Below, one piece after another: positions 45,831 through 54,556 of a stretch of DNA of 64,000 bases. Positions within the stretch are counted from its first letter, which is position 1; every line of letters begins with the position of its first letter. The notes under the pieces are model-generated. The model was not told the DNA's origin. It made no database searches and saw only the letters and a program-made list of their open reading frames with translations. The DNA lies in assembly GCA_018394315.1 (NCBI GenBank), contig CP074575.1:957501-1021500 (forward strand), read 5' to 3'. This DNA is from Mycoplasmatota bacterium (lineage in GTDB: Bacteria > Bacillota_I > Bacilli_A > MAG-NZ). The position numbers were made by a program, and so were the translations under genes.

Positions 45831-46572
45831 AATATTAAAGATTGAATTAAAGGGAACTAAATACATAGTTACTACAGAGGACGGAGAATATAAATTTACT
45901 GAAGATGTAATTATTAAGTATATAATCTCAAAAAACAAACAATATAGTAAAGAACAATTCGCTGAAATTGTTTCTTTTTCAAATGAGAGTATGTTTTATA
46001 ATAAAGCACTCAAATTTCTCTCTTATAAAGATCGTTCAACTCACGAGGTTAGAGAGTACTTAATTAGTAAAGGCTGTATTGATACTAAACCAATTTTGAA
46101 TAAACTTAAAGATAATAAATTGTTAGATGATTCAAGATATGCACTTAATATGCTAGAGTCTGTGATTTATAATAAAAAAGGACCCATTTATCTTAAACAG
46201 CAACTAATATTAAAGAAAATTAGTGAAGAACTAACTAATGAAATGATTGAGAAATATAGTTACAAGCAGAGAATGGATAATTTGAATCTATTAATTGATA
46301 AGGAGCTTGGTAAAAGATATGTTTCATCTTTTAAGAAGTATCTGAATCAACTAAGAAGTAGATTATCAAGAAGTGGATTTAAATTAAATGAAATAAATGA
46401 TGTTTTAAGTGATAGAATAGATGAAATTAAAGATAATATAGATGAGGATATCTCACTTTTAAAAGAATATCAAAAGTTAGAGAGTAAGGATTTACCAAAG
46501 CATAAATTGATTGCTAAGCTGTGTGGTAAAGGGTTTGATTATCAAAATGTAAAAAATATTGTCAATAAATAG
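45823..46572 (+). CDS. recX: Regulatory protein RecX
   Basis: Modulates RecA filaments. 249 residues from ATG 45823, which sits inside the YitT stop region (GAGAAGGA before it). Helical repeats typical of RecX: ALKFLSYKDRSTHEVREYLISKG, LLDDSRYALNMLES and GPIYLKQQL. The N-terminal beta region is like long RecX forms of Bacillota. recA is not in the window. Confidence 0.88.
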   Translation: MVKILKIELKGTKYIVTTEDGEYKFTEDVIIKYIISKNKQYSKEQFAEIVSFSNESMFYNKALKFLSYKDRSTHEVREYLISKGCIDTKPILNKLKDNKLLDDSRYALNMLESVIYNKKGPIYLKQQLILKKISEELTNEMIEKYSYKQRMDNLNLLIDKELGKRYVSSFKKYLNQLRSRLSRSGFKLNEINDVLSDRIDEIKDNIDEDISLLKEYQKLESKDLPKHKLIAKLCGKGFDYQNVKNIVNK

Positions 46573-46638
46573 TAATTCTTAGAATAATTTCGGATTTCTT
46601 GGGGAAGATATGCGTACACTACACTTAAAGGAGTAACT

Positions 46639-46818
46639 ATGCATACTAGAAGAAGAAAAAAAAAGGATGTTGAGTTCTCAAACGAAATGCTTGTTAGAGG
46701 TAATAACATCGATCCAAAAGTGAAAAAAGAGATTGACAAAAAAATAAAAAATGATAAAATTAATAAGCAATTAAATAATTCTTCAGGGCAGGGTGAAATT
46801 CCCGACCGGCGGTTATAG
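46639..46818 (+). CDS. Possible small basic protein ahead of the FMN riboswitch
   Basis: 59 codons (MHTRRRKKKDVEFSNEMLVRG...), AAAGGAG seven bases before the ATG. The middle is rich in Lys. The last ~12 codons run into the riboswitch, and the riboswitch promoter lies inside the frame. The first 40 residues look protein-like; the tail is RNA structure. Not recognised. Confidence 0.4.
   Translation: MHTRRRKKKDVEFSNEMLVRGNNIDPKVKKEIDKKIKNDKINKQLNNSSGQGEIPDRRL
46733..46760 (+). promoter_or_regulatory. Promoter of the FMN riboswitch-ribU transcript
   Basis: Consensus TTGACA, 16-base spacer, TAAAAT with extended TG; about 22 bases before the riboswitch. Confidence 0.85.
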
Positions 46819-46938
46819 TCCGCGAGCGTAAGCTGATCTGGTGTAATTCCAGAACCGACAGTAAAGTCTGGATGGTAGAAGATATACTTTTTGTGTAAGA
46901 TTCGTCCGAAAGAATTAATTTCTTGCGGATATTTTTTT
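46782..46938 (+). ncRNA. FMN riboswitch (RFN element) with terminator
   Basis: Aptamer 46782-46885: AGGGCAGGGTGAAATTCCC, GACCGGCGGT, AGTCCGCGAGC, CTGATCTGGT, TCCAGAACCGACAGT and GGATGGTAGAAGATA all match the RFN consensus. The expression platform is a hairpin around 46904-46929 (GTCCG...CGGAT with AAGAA/TTCTT) followed by seven T. Binding of FMN should end transcription before ribU. Confidence 0.97.
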
Positions 46939-46954
46939 ATTCAAGGAGGTAATT

Positions 46955-47812
46955 ATGAAAGATTTTTTTAGAAAGAACAGATTATTTTTTGGTGTTGCGG
47001 TGGTATTATTATTAGTTTCATTCTTTGTTAAAATTGTTTTTAGCAAAGAAAATTGGTCAGGAAGCATAGTTTATGAGGGTATGACTGGCGTTAAAGAGTT
47101 TTTGAATTCGCTTGGTGGTAATACAATTTTGAATTACTTTATTGTTGGGTTTTTAATTGTTCTAGCAATAATTATTCTAGCTACACTCTTTACTAAAATA
47201 TCTGATTCAAACAGTGAGATGTCAGATGTGAAAAAACTATCATTAGTAGGTATATTTAGTGCACTTGCATACATCTTTATGTTTTTTGGAATACCATTTA
47301 TCCTTCCATTTTTAAAGGTTGAAATTAGTGTAGTGATAATAATTCTTGTAATGAGCTTTGTAGATTATAAGAGTGGAATTTTAATTGCGTTAATTATTAG
47401 TGTACTTGATTTTCTTGTTAAAGGATCAGCAGTTGGATATCCAATAGATCAATTTGCATATTTTATTGCCGCATTCTTCTTCATTACTCCAATTTTCTTT
47501 ATTAAAAGAAAAACTAAAACTAATAAAGGGATTGCAGTTGGATTAATTACATCAACACTTATTACTACAGTGATTATGGTAATTCTGAATTATATTTGGA
47601 TTCTACCGGTTTATATTAAGTTATATGGATTAGACTCTATTACTCAATATGCAAATGCCGTTGATGTGAATTTAGGAAGTGCTAATCAAGAATTTATCTG
47701 GGTAGCAGTTACTTTTGGAGCTTTCAATCTTGTTAAATGGGGGATTGTAGCTGTTATTGGATACATTTCTTTAAGAACTACAGGACCATTAATTAAATCT
47801 TTGTCAAAATAA
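46955..47812 (+). CDS. ribU: Riboflavin ECF-transporter S component RibU
   Basis: Binds riboflavin for uptake by an energy-coupling factor transporter. 285 residues, longer than the usual ~190-210, because of an extra N-terminal ~90 residues with two hydrophobic helices. The core starts at VKKLSLVGIFSALAYIFMFF and includes the GSAVGYPIDQFAYF loop. The riboswitch directly upstream confirms flavin control. AAGGAGG RBS. Its terminator has been split by an IS element. Confidence 0.92.
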   Translation: MKDFFRKNRLFFGVAVVLLLVSFFVKIVFSKENWSGSIVYEGMTGVKEFLNSLGGNTILNYFIVGFLIVLAIIILATLFTKISDSNSEMSDVKKLSLVGIFSALAYIFMFFGIPFILPFLKVEISVVIIILVMSFVDYKSGILIALIISVLDFLVKGSAVGYPIDQFAYFIAAFFFITPIFFIKRKTKTNKGIAVGLITSTLITTVIMVILNYIWILPVYIKLYGLDSITQYANAVDVNLGSANQEFIWVAVTFGAFNLVKWGIVAVIGYISLRTTGPLIKSLSK

Positions 47813-47869
47813 ATATAGGCTCTATGTAATGCACCCCAAAATCCGGAAATGGATCAGGGGTGTTTTTAA

Positions 47870-48348
47870 ATGGCAAAATATAGTGTACAATTTAAGAGAA
47901 AAATTTTGAATTACTATGAACAGTATGGCCAAGCTGCAACAGTGAAAAAGTTTAATGTCCATGGGCCTACTCTTCATAGATGGAAACGGAAAAGTGAGAC
48001 TGTAGGATTTATGAGAAAGAAAAATAAGACATATACTCAACATGAAAAGCTGGATATCTTAACTTACTATTGGAAGAATGGAATAAGTCAAACTGAATTG
48101 AAGTTTGATATAAATTGTGGAGTAATTCATAATTGGGAACGATTGTTTAGAGAATATGGCGTTGAAGGATTAGCTTATGATGGAAGAGGTAGAAAGCCTA
48201 AAGACCTAGGACCAAAAAAGATGTGAACAAGGATAAAGACTTATTAGATGAAGTTCAGTATCTTAGGATGGAGAATCTTTACTTAAAAAAGCTGGACGCC
48301 TTGGTTCAAGAACGGGAAGAGCGAGAATTGAAGAAAAAATCAAAATAG
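47870..48348 (+). CDS. IS3 OrfA, interrupted by a -1 frame break
   Basis: DNA-binding helper of the transposase. The first frame (47870-48226, 118 residues: MAKYSVQFKRKILNYYEQYG...) has two helix-turn-helix units and stops at TGA 48224. At AAAAAAG 48214-48220 a one-base backward shift enters a frame (DVNKDKDLLDEVQYLRMENLYLKK...) that supplies the expected leucine-zipper tail and ends at TAG 48346. Either one A has been lost or the ribosome slips here as well. Confidence 0.85.
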
Positions 48349-49205
48349 TATATGAACTAAGGCAAGATTATGAGTTTAAAATATTGCCGCTTCTTGAAAT
48401 AGCAGAATTGGCTAAATCAACTTACTACGATGGGGTTAAACGTTTCGATAGAGTAGATAATGATAAGTTTTTAAAGGACAAGATTATAGCTGTTTATAAT
48501 GAAAATTTAGGTAGATACGGTTATAGAAGATTAACTATAGCTTTAAATAAAGATATAGATGTAATTGAAACTTATGGCAATATTAATCACAAAAGAGTAC
48601 AGAGACTAATGAAAGTATTGGGTCTTAGAGCTAAAATAAGAGTTAAGAAATATAGATCATATAAGGGTAAAGAAGGTGTAATAGCTCCTAATATACTTGA
48701 TAGAGATTTTACTTCTCATAAATCTGAAGAAAAAATGGTTACAGATGTAACTGAGTTTAGAGTGTGTAATAAGAAAATATATTTATCACCACTAATTGAC
48801 TTAAACACTTCTGAAGTGGTAAGTTATTCAGTTAGCACATCACCAAGTGTATCTTTTGTCATGGAAATGATGGAAAAAGGATTAACTAAGAAACAATATG
48901 ATAATTTAACAATACACACAGATCAAGGATTTCAATATCAGAATAACAGGTATCAAAATTTTTTAGGATATAAAGGAATAAAGCAAAGCATGTCTAGAAA
49001 AGGTAATTGTTTTGATAATGCAAAAGCAGAAAACTTTTTCTCACAACTGAAAGCAGAATTTTTTCATATTAATCAGTTTAAGTCCATAGAAGAATTCAAG
49101 TTAGGATTAGATAAATATATAAATTATTATAATAACAAAAGAATCGTAACAAAACTAAAAATGGCACCTGTTGAGTACAAGTACCATCAATTAGCAAATA
49201 TTTAA
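48291..49205 (+). CDS. IS3 OrfB, DDE transposase
   Basis: rve-type integrase catalytic domain. The listed start is the slip point: at AAAAAAG 48285-48291 a -1 shift from the orfA tail enters this frame (AGRLGSRTGRARIEEK...), giving the OrfAB fusion usual in IS3 elements. The HTH_21 region YGYRRLTIALNK precedes the triad: Asp in VTDVTEF, Asp in TIHTDQGFQYQ and Glu in NAKAENFFSQLK. The catalytic part is intact. Confidence 0.92.
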   Translation, partial: AGRLGSRTGRARIEEKIKIVYELRQDYEFKILPLLEIAELAKSTYYDGVKRFDRVDNDKFLKDKIIAVYNENLGRYGYRRLTIALNKDIDVIETYGNINHKRVQRLMKVLGLRAKIRVKKYRSYKGKEGVIAPNILDRDFTSHKSEEKMVTDVTEFRVCNKKIYLSPLIDLNTSEVVSYSVSTSPSVSFVMEMMEKGLTKKQYDNLTIHTDQGFQYQNNRYQNFLGYKGIKQSMSRKGNCFDNAKAENFFSQLKAEFFHINQFKSIEEFKLGLDKYINYYNNKRIVTKLKMAPVEYKYHQLANI

Positions 49206-49241
49206 TTTTAAAATTTATTCCGGATAATAGGGGTCAGTACA

Positions 49242-50054
49242 CTATGAGCCTATAATTTTTTTTAGGATATTAACAACACCATTTTCATTATTCGTATCAG
49301 TTACAAGATTAGCTAAATCCTTTATTGCATCTCTGGCATTACCCATTGCAACTCCATAATTAGCATATTGAATCATTTCAATGTCATTACCACCATCTCC
49401 AACAGCGATGGTTTGTTCAATTGGTATATTATAATACTTTCTAACTACTTCTAGTGAAGTTGCTTTACTTGCGTAAGGTGTGTATAATTCAACAACAGTA
49501 TAATCCTTTCTACTTTCTGAGTGCCATATTCTAAAGCCAAGTAAATCGTGATAGTTATTATTTATAAAGTTTTCAAACTCAGAAACAATTTCTTTATTAA
49601 TGAAAAATACTGCACCACTAAGTGGTTCGCTGATTGTTTCACTTAAATCACCCACTACTAATTCATCAACATTTTGACTAAGCCATTTTATTAGTCCTTC
49701 ATTCTCTTTGTATAAATAAACTTTATCTTCTATTTCGCAAAATCCATTAATTATATCATCCTTGAAGTGTTTAAATGTATTTGTAAGATACTCATGATTC
49801 ATCTTGTAAGAGTAATTTGGAAAGTCGGTATTGCTAGGGTGATGTAAAGAAGATCCGCTGTAATTAGCAATTGGAGTATTTAATTCTAACTGGTCATAAA
49901 TTGGTTTAGAAGTTCTGAATGGTCTACCAGTCTGTAGAGTTACGATATGTCCCCTTCTTGAAAGAATTTTTATATATTCTTCTGTTTCTTTTGAAATTTC
50001 ACCTTTATCATTTAAAATTGTTCCATCAATATCAAGTCCAATAAGATATTTCAT
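49242..50054 (-). CDS. HAD-superfamily phosphatase, Cof type
   Basis: 270 residues. The nucleophile motif DIDGTIL is at the start, LQTGRPF carries motif II, and GDGGNDIEMI carries motif IV, as in Cof/YidA sugar-phosphate phosphatases; substrate unknown. The GGGAGG RBS precedes the start on the minus strand. Its stop codon TAG is the complement of the CTA duplicated by the IS, so insertion left the protein unchanged but removed the terminator arm. Confidence 0.92.
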   Translation of the reverse strand: MKYLIGLDIDGTILNDKGEISKETEEYIKILSRRGHIVTLQTGRPFRTSKPIYDQLELNTPIANYSGSSLHHPSNTDFPNYSYKMNHEYLTNTFKHFKDDIINGFCEIEDKVYLYKENEGLIKWLSQNVDELVVGDLSETISEPLSGAVFFINKEIVSEFENFINNNYHDLLGFRIWHSESRKDYTVVELYTPYASKATSLEVVRKYYNIPIEQTIAVGDGGNDIEMIQYANYGVAMGNARDAIKDLANLVTDTNNENGVVNILKKIIGS

Positions 50055-50083
50055 ATTTATAGCCTCCCTTCAACAGTAATAAT

Positions 50084-50112
50084 ATATTATCAATAAATAC
50101 TCTCTATGTCTA
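50084..50112 (-). promoter_or_regulatory. Promoter of the HAD gene
   Basis: On the minus strand: TAGACA, 17-base spacer, TAATAT. It abuts the plus-strand promoter at 50114. Confidence 0.6.
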
Positions 50113-50113
50113 G

Positions 50114-50142
50114 TTGTTAATACTATTAGATTATTGTATAAT
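50114..50142 (+). promoter_or_regulatory. Promoter of the ftsK-rnhB operon
   Basis: TTGTTA, 17-base spacer, TATAAT, 20 bases before the first start codon. Confidence 0.78.
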
Positions 50143-50162
50143 TTAGATTAGGAGAAGATATT

Positions 50163-50930
50163 ATGTTTGATTCATTTGAATGGGAAAAATTAATAAATAT
50201 TTTTAATGTATCTGCTTTTTTGATTGGGATATTCCTAGGTCTTTTTATAGCTGGATTTGTGTACGCTATATTAGTCATAGGTGCAATTAAGAAATCTGAA
50301 AAAATTATTTTAAGAAAGCCTAAAAATACGGATCAAGCAGAATGTTTGAAGTTCGTAAGGCAGGCTAGACATGATTACAGGAAGAGAAAGAGACGCAAAT
50401 CAATGAGCGAGAGATTTACTCTAGCAAAAGATTTAGCGGAGCGGATTTCTTATGAAATAGCTAGATTTCACTTTCCAGATTCAAAACAACCATTTTTAGA
50501 AATATCAACTTATGAAGCATTAGAAAGTATTAAGTATATATGTTCAAGGATTGAACAGATATTAGAAAGAAAGCCATTAAACCAACTGAAGGATTTAAGT
50601 GGTATTCAAGTATTAGCGATGTTTGAGTTTAAAGAAAAGATGGAAGAAAATAAGACTTTGAAATTAGCAAAGATTGCTAATGATTCAACATTACTAAAAG
50701 CCGCGAAAAGTGCAATTAGTTTACTTAGTCCAGCATACCTAGTTAGAAGAACTGTTGTGAATTCAACTATTAACTTATCTATTGATACATTATGTTTAGT
50801 ATTTATAAATATTGTAGGTGAAGAAGTATATAAATTATATAGTAAGCAACTTTTTGAAGATAATGAGATTGAAGAATTATTAGTGGAAGGACTGGATATA
50901 GATGTTCAAGAAAAAAGAAAAGAAGCATAA
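50163..50930 (+). CDS. Membrane protein of unknown function upstream of ftsK
   Basis: 255 residues. One clear N-terminal transmembrane helix (about 16-42), a very basic stretch (RKRKRRK), helices, and a second moderately hydrophobic part near 180-225 (LVRRTVVNSTINLSIDTLCLVFINIVG). Family not recognised. It overlaps ftsK by 29 bases, and that FtsK has no membrane segment. Serving as its membrane anchor is a reasonable guess only. Confidence 0.7.
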   Translation: MFDSFEWEKLINIFNVSAFLIGIFLGLFIAGFVYAILVIGAIKKSEKIILRKPKNTDQAECLKFVRQARHDYRKRKRRKSMSERFTLAKDLAERISYEIARFHFPDSKQPFLEISTYEALESIKYICSRIEQILERKPLNQLKDLSGIQVLAMFEFKEKMEENKTLKLAKIANDSTLLKAAKSAISLLSPAYLVRRTVVNSTINLSIDTLCLVFINIVGEEVYKLYSKQLFEDNEIEELLVEGLDIDVQEKRKEA

Positions 50931-52971
50931 GCCAGAGGCTATAAAGACTCCATTTACTATTCCTGAAATAAAAGGTAAAACTAAGAAAAATAATTATAAA
51001 TCATTTGTGAGCCCATATTTTGGAGATAATGTCAAGGACGAATTAATTGTTCCAAAGAGTACTCTTAAAGGCGACATCAATGAAAGATTTGATGTTTTTC
51101 GTTCTGAGAGAAAAATTAAAGAAGAAAAAAAATATAAAGAGTTTAATATTCTTTCATCTGATGACGTAAGACAAATGCTAAATAAAAAAGGTAGAAATGA
51201 TTCTGTTAGCACCGAGAGATTTCAAAAACTTGAAGAGAAAACTGAGGAGGAAGAAGTATCTATTTCTATTCCATTTGGATTACGAGATGAGTTGGATGAA
51301 GAAAATAAAGAAAATGAAGAGATTAAGTCTAAGGAGGATGTGTATGAGCATATTGAATTAGATGAAAATATCCCACCAGAAGAAAAAGAAGAAGCAGTCC
51401 CCGATGATATATTAAACTTCTTATTCGGTGAGGAAGAAACTGAAGTCTCAAGTAGTAAATCTCAGAAAGTAAGTAATGAAGTTAAGAAAGAGACTACTAA
51501 TCTAGAAGACAGTGAAAGTGATTCTACTTTTAGAAACAAACATGCATATCAAAATTATCAGAATCCAAGCTTAGATTTACTCAAATATCATGATGATAAT
51601 GGTGAAGATGATGCTGAATACTTATATGAACAAGAACAAATTATTAATAACACGTTAGAACAATTTAGAGTTGGAGGAAGGGTTGTTAATTATACTCATG
51701 GGCCAACTGTCACTCAATACGAAGTGAAATTAGATAGTGGTGTTATAATCAGTAAGTTAACTAATATAGCTTCTAACTTAAAAATGAATTTAGCTGCGAT
51801 AGATATACGTATTGAAGCACCAATTCCTGGAAAGACTACTATAGGTATTGAAGTTCCTAATAAAGTTAAAAAACTAGTCAATTTCGGAAATTATATAACT
51901 AAGGAATTTATTGAAAACTCAAAACCACTAGAAGTTACCTTAGGTGTAGATTTAGGTGGAAATGTCATTAATGCTGACATTTGTAAAATGCCACACGGAT
52001 TAATTGCAGGAGCGACAGGAAGTGGAAAATCTGTTTGTATTGATACTATTCTAATGAGTTTATTACTAAAAGCTAATCCCAAGGATTTGAGATTAATACT
52101 AATTGATCCAAAAAGAGTAGGACTAGCTGCCTATAGTAAAATACCTCATTTAGCATCTCCAATTATCCATGACTCTAAAGTTGCAGCTCAGTGTTTAAAA
52201 TGGGCTGTAGATGAAATGGAAAGAAGATATAATTTACTATTTAGTGTTGAGGCAAGAGATTTAGATAGTTATAATAAAAAGATCAAAGAAAGAACAAATG
52301 AAGGATTCGAGCACTTACCTAATATTGTAATTGTTATAGAAGAGATGGCGGACTTAATGAGTCAAGCCTCAAGTGATGTAGAACAATTTGTAATGCGAAT
52401 CGCTCAAAAGGCTAGAGCTGCTGGGATTTATATGTTAATTGCTACACAAAGGCCAAGTGTTGATGTGATTAAGGGTTCTATTAAGTCAAATATTCCTACT
52501 CGTATAGCTCTTAAAGTCGCTTCGAATACTGATTCGATGACGATTATTGATTTTGGTGGAGCAGAGAGTTTACTAGGTAATGGAGATATGCTATTTTCAT
52601 TCGCTGGGCTACCACTTAAACGACTACAAGGAGCATTCGTTTCTGATGATGAAATTGATAGTGTAACGAAATATTTAAGTCAGTATGATAAAGATTATTT
52701 ATTTACCACTGATTCTTTATTAGTTGAAGTAGAAAAATCAAATAGAAATAATGATCTAGATGATATATTTGTTGATGTGGCTAAGTATTGTATAGAAAAT
52801 AATTATGCGTCAATAAATAAAGTTCAACGCGAATTTAATATTGGATATAATCGTGCGAGTGAGATTTTTGCTCAATTAGAAGAAAATGGGATTGTTACAT
52901 CTCCTAATAGTAAAAATCCAAGAAAAGTTATTATTGATATGGATGCATTTTATGATAGATTTGGAGATTAG
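50902..52971 (+). CDS. ftsK: FtsK/SpoIIIE-type DNA translocase lacking membrane helices
   Basis: Pumps DNA at division. 689 residues. Residues 1-230 are charged and acidic with no transmembrane helix, whereas normal FtsK starts with several. The motor is complete: Walker A AGATGSGKSVC near 370 and IDPKRVGLAAY. Walker B reads VIVIEEMADLM, with Glu in the position usually Asp. The C-terminal gamma winged helix (INKVQREFNIGYNRASEIFAQLE) that reads KOPS/SRS-like sites is present. Coupled to the membrane protein upstream and to lepB. Confidence 0.93.
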   Translation: MFKKKEKKHKPEAIKTPFTIPEIKGKTKKNNYKSFVSPYFGDNVKDELIVPKSTLKGDINERFDVFRSERKIKEEKKYKEFNILSSDDVRQMLNKKGRNDSVSTERFQKLEEKTEEEEVSISIPFGLRDELDEENKENEEIKSKEDVYEHIELDENIPPEEKEEAVPDDILNFLFGEEETEVSSSKSQKVSNEVKKETTNLEDSESDSTFRNKHAYQNYQNPSLDLLKYHDDNGEDDAEYLYEQEQIINNTLEQFRVGGRVVNYTHGPTVTQYEVKLDSGVIISKLTNIASNLKMNLAAIDIRIEAPIPGKTTIGIEVPNKVKKLVNFGNYITKEFIENSKPLEVTLGVDLGGNVINADICKMPHGLIAGATGSGKSVCIDTILMSLLLKANPKDLRLILIDPKRVGLAAYSKIPHLASPIIHDSKVAAQCLKWAVDEMERRYNLLFSVEARDLDSYNKKIKERTNEGFEHLPNIVIVIEEMADLMSQASSDVEQFVMRIAQKARAAGIYMLIATQRPSVDVIKGSIKSNIPTRIALKVASNTDSMTIIDFGGAESLLGNGDMLFSFAGLPLKRLQGAFVSDDEIDSVTKYLSQYDKDYLFTTDSLLVEVEKSNRNNDLDDIFVDVAKYCIENNYASINKVQREFNIGYNRASEIFAQLEENGIVTSPNSKNPRKVIIDMDAFYDRFGD

Positions 52972-52974
52972 ACA

Positions 52975-53706
52975 ATGGAAAAAAAGATAATAAGAATGGC
53001 CAATAGGATGTTAGTCTTTTCAATACTAATTTTAGTGATTGATTTATTTAATTCTAATTTAGTTGCTGAGTTTTATAGCTTGTTAGTTTATGTATTAGGT
53101 CTTAGTGGTATTATAATTAGTTTGATTTTGAGATATTTTTCTGGTACTAACTTAATCAAGCAAAGAATGTATGAACTTATTGATACAATAAGCGTAGTTT
53201 GGACGTTCTTCTTAGTGTTCTATGCAGTTACTAGTTTTGTAGCTTATCCAGCTAAGGTAAATGGAAGTAGCATGGAGCCTAATTATAAAGATAAAGACAT
53301 AATATTCATTTGGCATTTGGCATTACAACCTGATAGGTTTGATGTCGTGTTTGTTAATGTATCCGATGAAGACTATTTTCATCCAAGTGACGAATATTTC
53401 TTAAAAAGAATTATTGGTCTACCTGGAGAGAGAGTAGACTATATAGATAATGATTTATATATAGACGGGAAAATGGTAGAGACAGACTTTTTGACTAACA
53501 CTATGACTAATGATTTCACTTTCGAGGAAGTCTGTATAATTAAGAATAAAGATGAATTATGTAATTATAATGTAATACCTAAAGATTATTATTTTGTTTT
53601 AGGTGATAACCGCAGTAACAGTACAGATTCAAGGAGAATTGGGTTAGTACATAAAAGTGATATTTTTGGAAAAACAATTTTCAATTTATCGAAGGTAGTA
53701 AGATAA
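52975..53706 (+). CDS. lepB: Signal peptidase I
   Basis: Cuts signal peptides on the outer membrane face. 243 residues. Two or three N-terminal helices (about 10-85), more than the single helix of SipS-type enzymes. Catalytic Ser near 98 in NGSSMEPNY, general-base Lys near 144 in YFLKRIIGLPGE, and the GDNRSNSTDSR box. It starts three bases after ftsK and ends one base before rbgA. Confidence 0.94.
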   Translation: MEKKIIRMANRMLVFSILILVIDLFNSNLVAEFYSLLVYVLGLSGIIISLILRYFSGTNLIKQRMYELIDTISVVWTFFLVFYAVTSFVAYPAKVNGSSMEPNYKDKDIIFIWHLALQPDRFDVVFVNVSDEDYFHPSDEYFLKRIIGLPGERVDYIDNDLYIDGKMVETDFLTNTMTNDFTFEEVCIIKNKDELCNYNVIPKDYYFVLGDNRSNSTDSRRIGLVHKSDIFGKTIFNLSKVVR

Positions 53707-53707
53707 T

Positions 53708-54556
53708 ATGGATAGAGTAATTCAGTGGTATCCTGGTCATATGCAAAAGGCCAAAAGGCTTATGACAGAGAAAATGAATTTAATAGATGTGGTTTTTGAA
53801 CTTGTGGATGCAAGAATTCCTTTTTCAAGTACTAATCCATTTGTTAATGAAATAATAAAAAATAAGCCTCGAGTAGTTTTACTTAATAAGGCTGATAAAG
53901 CAGATGAAAGAAAAACGAAAGAATGGATTAAGTATTATCAATCTATTGGTGTTATTGCTTTAGCAATAGATTCATTAAATGGTGATGGAGTCAATAAAAT
54001 AATAAATGGAGCAAAAACCGCATTAAAAGAAAAAATTGAAAAAGATAAAGCAAAAGGACTAAAAGAAAAGTCTATTAGAGCTTTAATTGTTGGGATTCCA
54101 AATGTAGGAAAATCAACTTTAATAAATCGACTAGCAAAACGTAAAGTTGCGAAGATTGGTGATAGACCGGGAGTGACAAAATCTGAACAGTGGATTAAAG
54201 TAGGAAATGAATTAGAGTTACTTGATACACCTGGTATTTTGTGGAATAAGTTTGATGAAGTTGAGACTGGTTATAGACTGGCTTTAACTGGAGCAATAAA
54301 AGATGAGATACTACCAATTGATGATGTTGTTATTTATGGTATAAAGTATTATGCGAAAAATCATCCAAATAGAATAATCAAAAGATATAATCTATCTCAA
54401 ACAGATGATCCTATTACTGTATTGGATGAAATAGGTAAATCAAGAGGGTGTTTAAGGGGTAGAGAGATTGATTATGAGCGTGTTTATACTATTTTTTTGA
54501 ATGATTTAAGAGGAGATAGATTAGGGAGAATAACTTTAGATGATGTACCAGTTTGA
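53708..54556 (+). CDS. rbgA: Ribosome biogenesis GTPase A (RbgA/YlqF)
   Basis: Helps late assembly of the 50S subunit. 282 residues with circularly permuted G motifs: G4 LNKAD near 57-61 comes before G1 GIPNVGKST (about 128-136) and G3 DTPG. The N-terminal WYPGHMQKA motif is characteristic. Overlaps rnhB by 17 bases; the rbgA-rnhB order is common in Bacillota. Confidence 0.96.
   Translation: MDRVIQWYPGHMQKAKRLMTEKMNLIDVVFELVDARIPFSSTNPFVNEIIKNKPRVVLLNKADKADERKTKEWIKYYQSIGVIALAIDSLNGDGVNKIINGAKTALKEKIEKDKAKGLKEKSIRALIVGIPNVGKSTLINRLAKRKVAKIGDRPGVTKSEQWIKVGNELELLDTPGILWNKFDEVETGYRLALTGAIKDEILPIDDVVIYGIKYYAKNHPNRIIKRYNLSQTDDPITVLDEIGKSRGCLRGREIDYERVYTIFLNDLRGDRLGRITLDDVPV

Larger units (their letters stand above)
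47825..49241 (+). mobile_element. IS3-family (IS150-type) insertion sequence
   Basis: 1417 bp. Left end TGTAATGCACCCCAAAATCC; right end, read inward, TGTACTGACCCCTATTATCC. The inner TCCGGAA is shared by both. The 3-bp direct repeat CTA (47822-47824 and 49242-49244) fits the IS3 family. It carries orfA and orfB with an A6G slip site between them, and the left end has the nested hairpin also seen in the remnant at 12595. Confidence 0.92.
47814..49254. terminator. Shared bidirectional terminator split by an IS
   Basis: TATAGGCTC at 47814-47822 and GAGCCTATA at 49246-49254 flank the IS. Removing the IS and one CTA copy restores a 9-bp stem with a TAT loop, followed by a T-run at 49256-49263. It would have ended both ribU and the convergent HAD gene. 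Confidence 0.85.
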
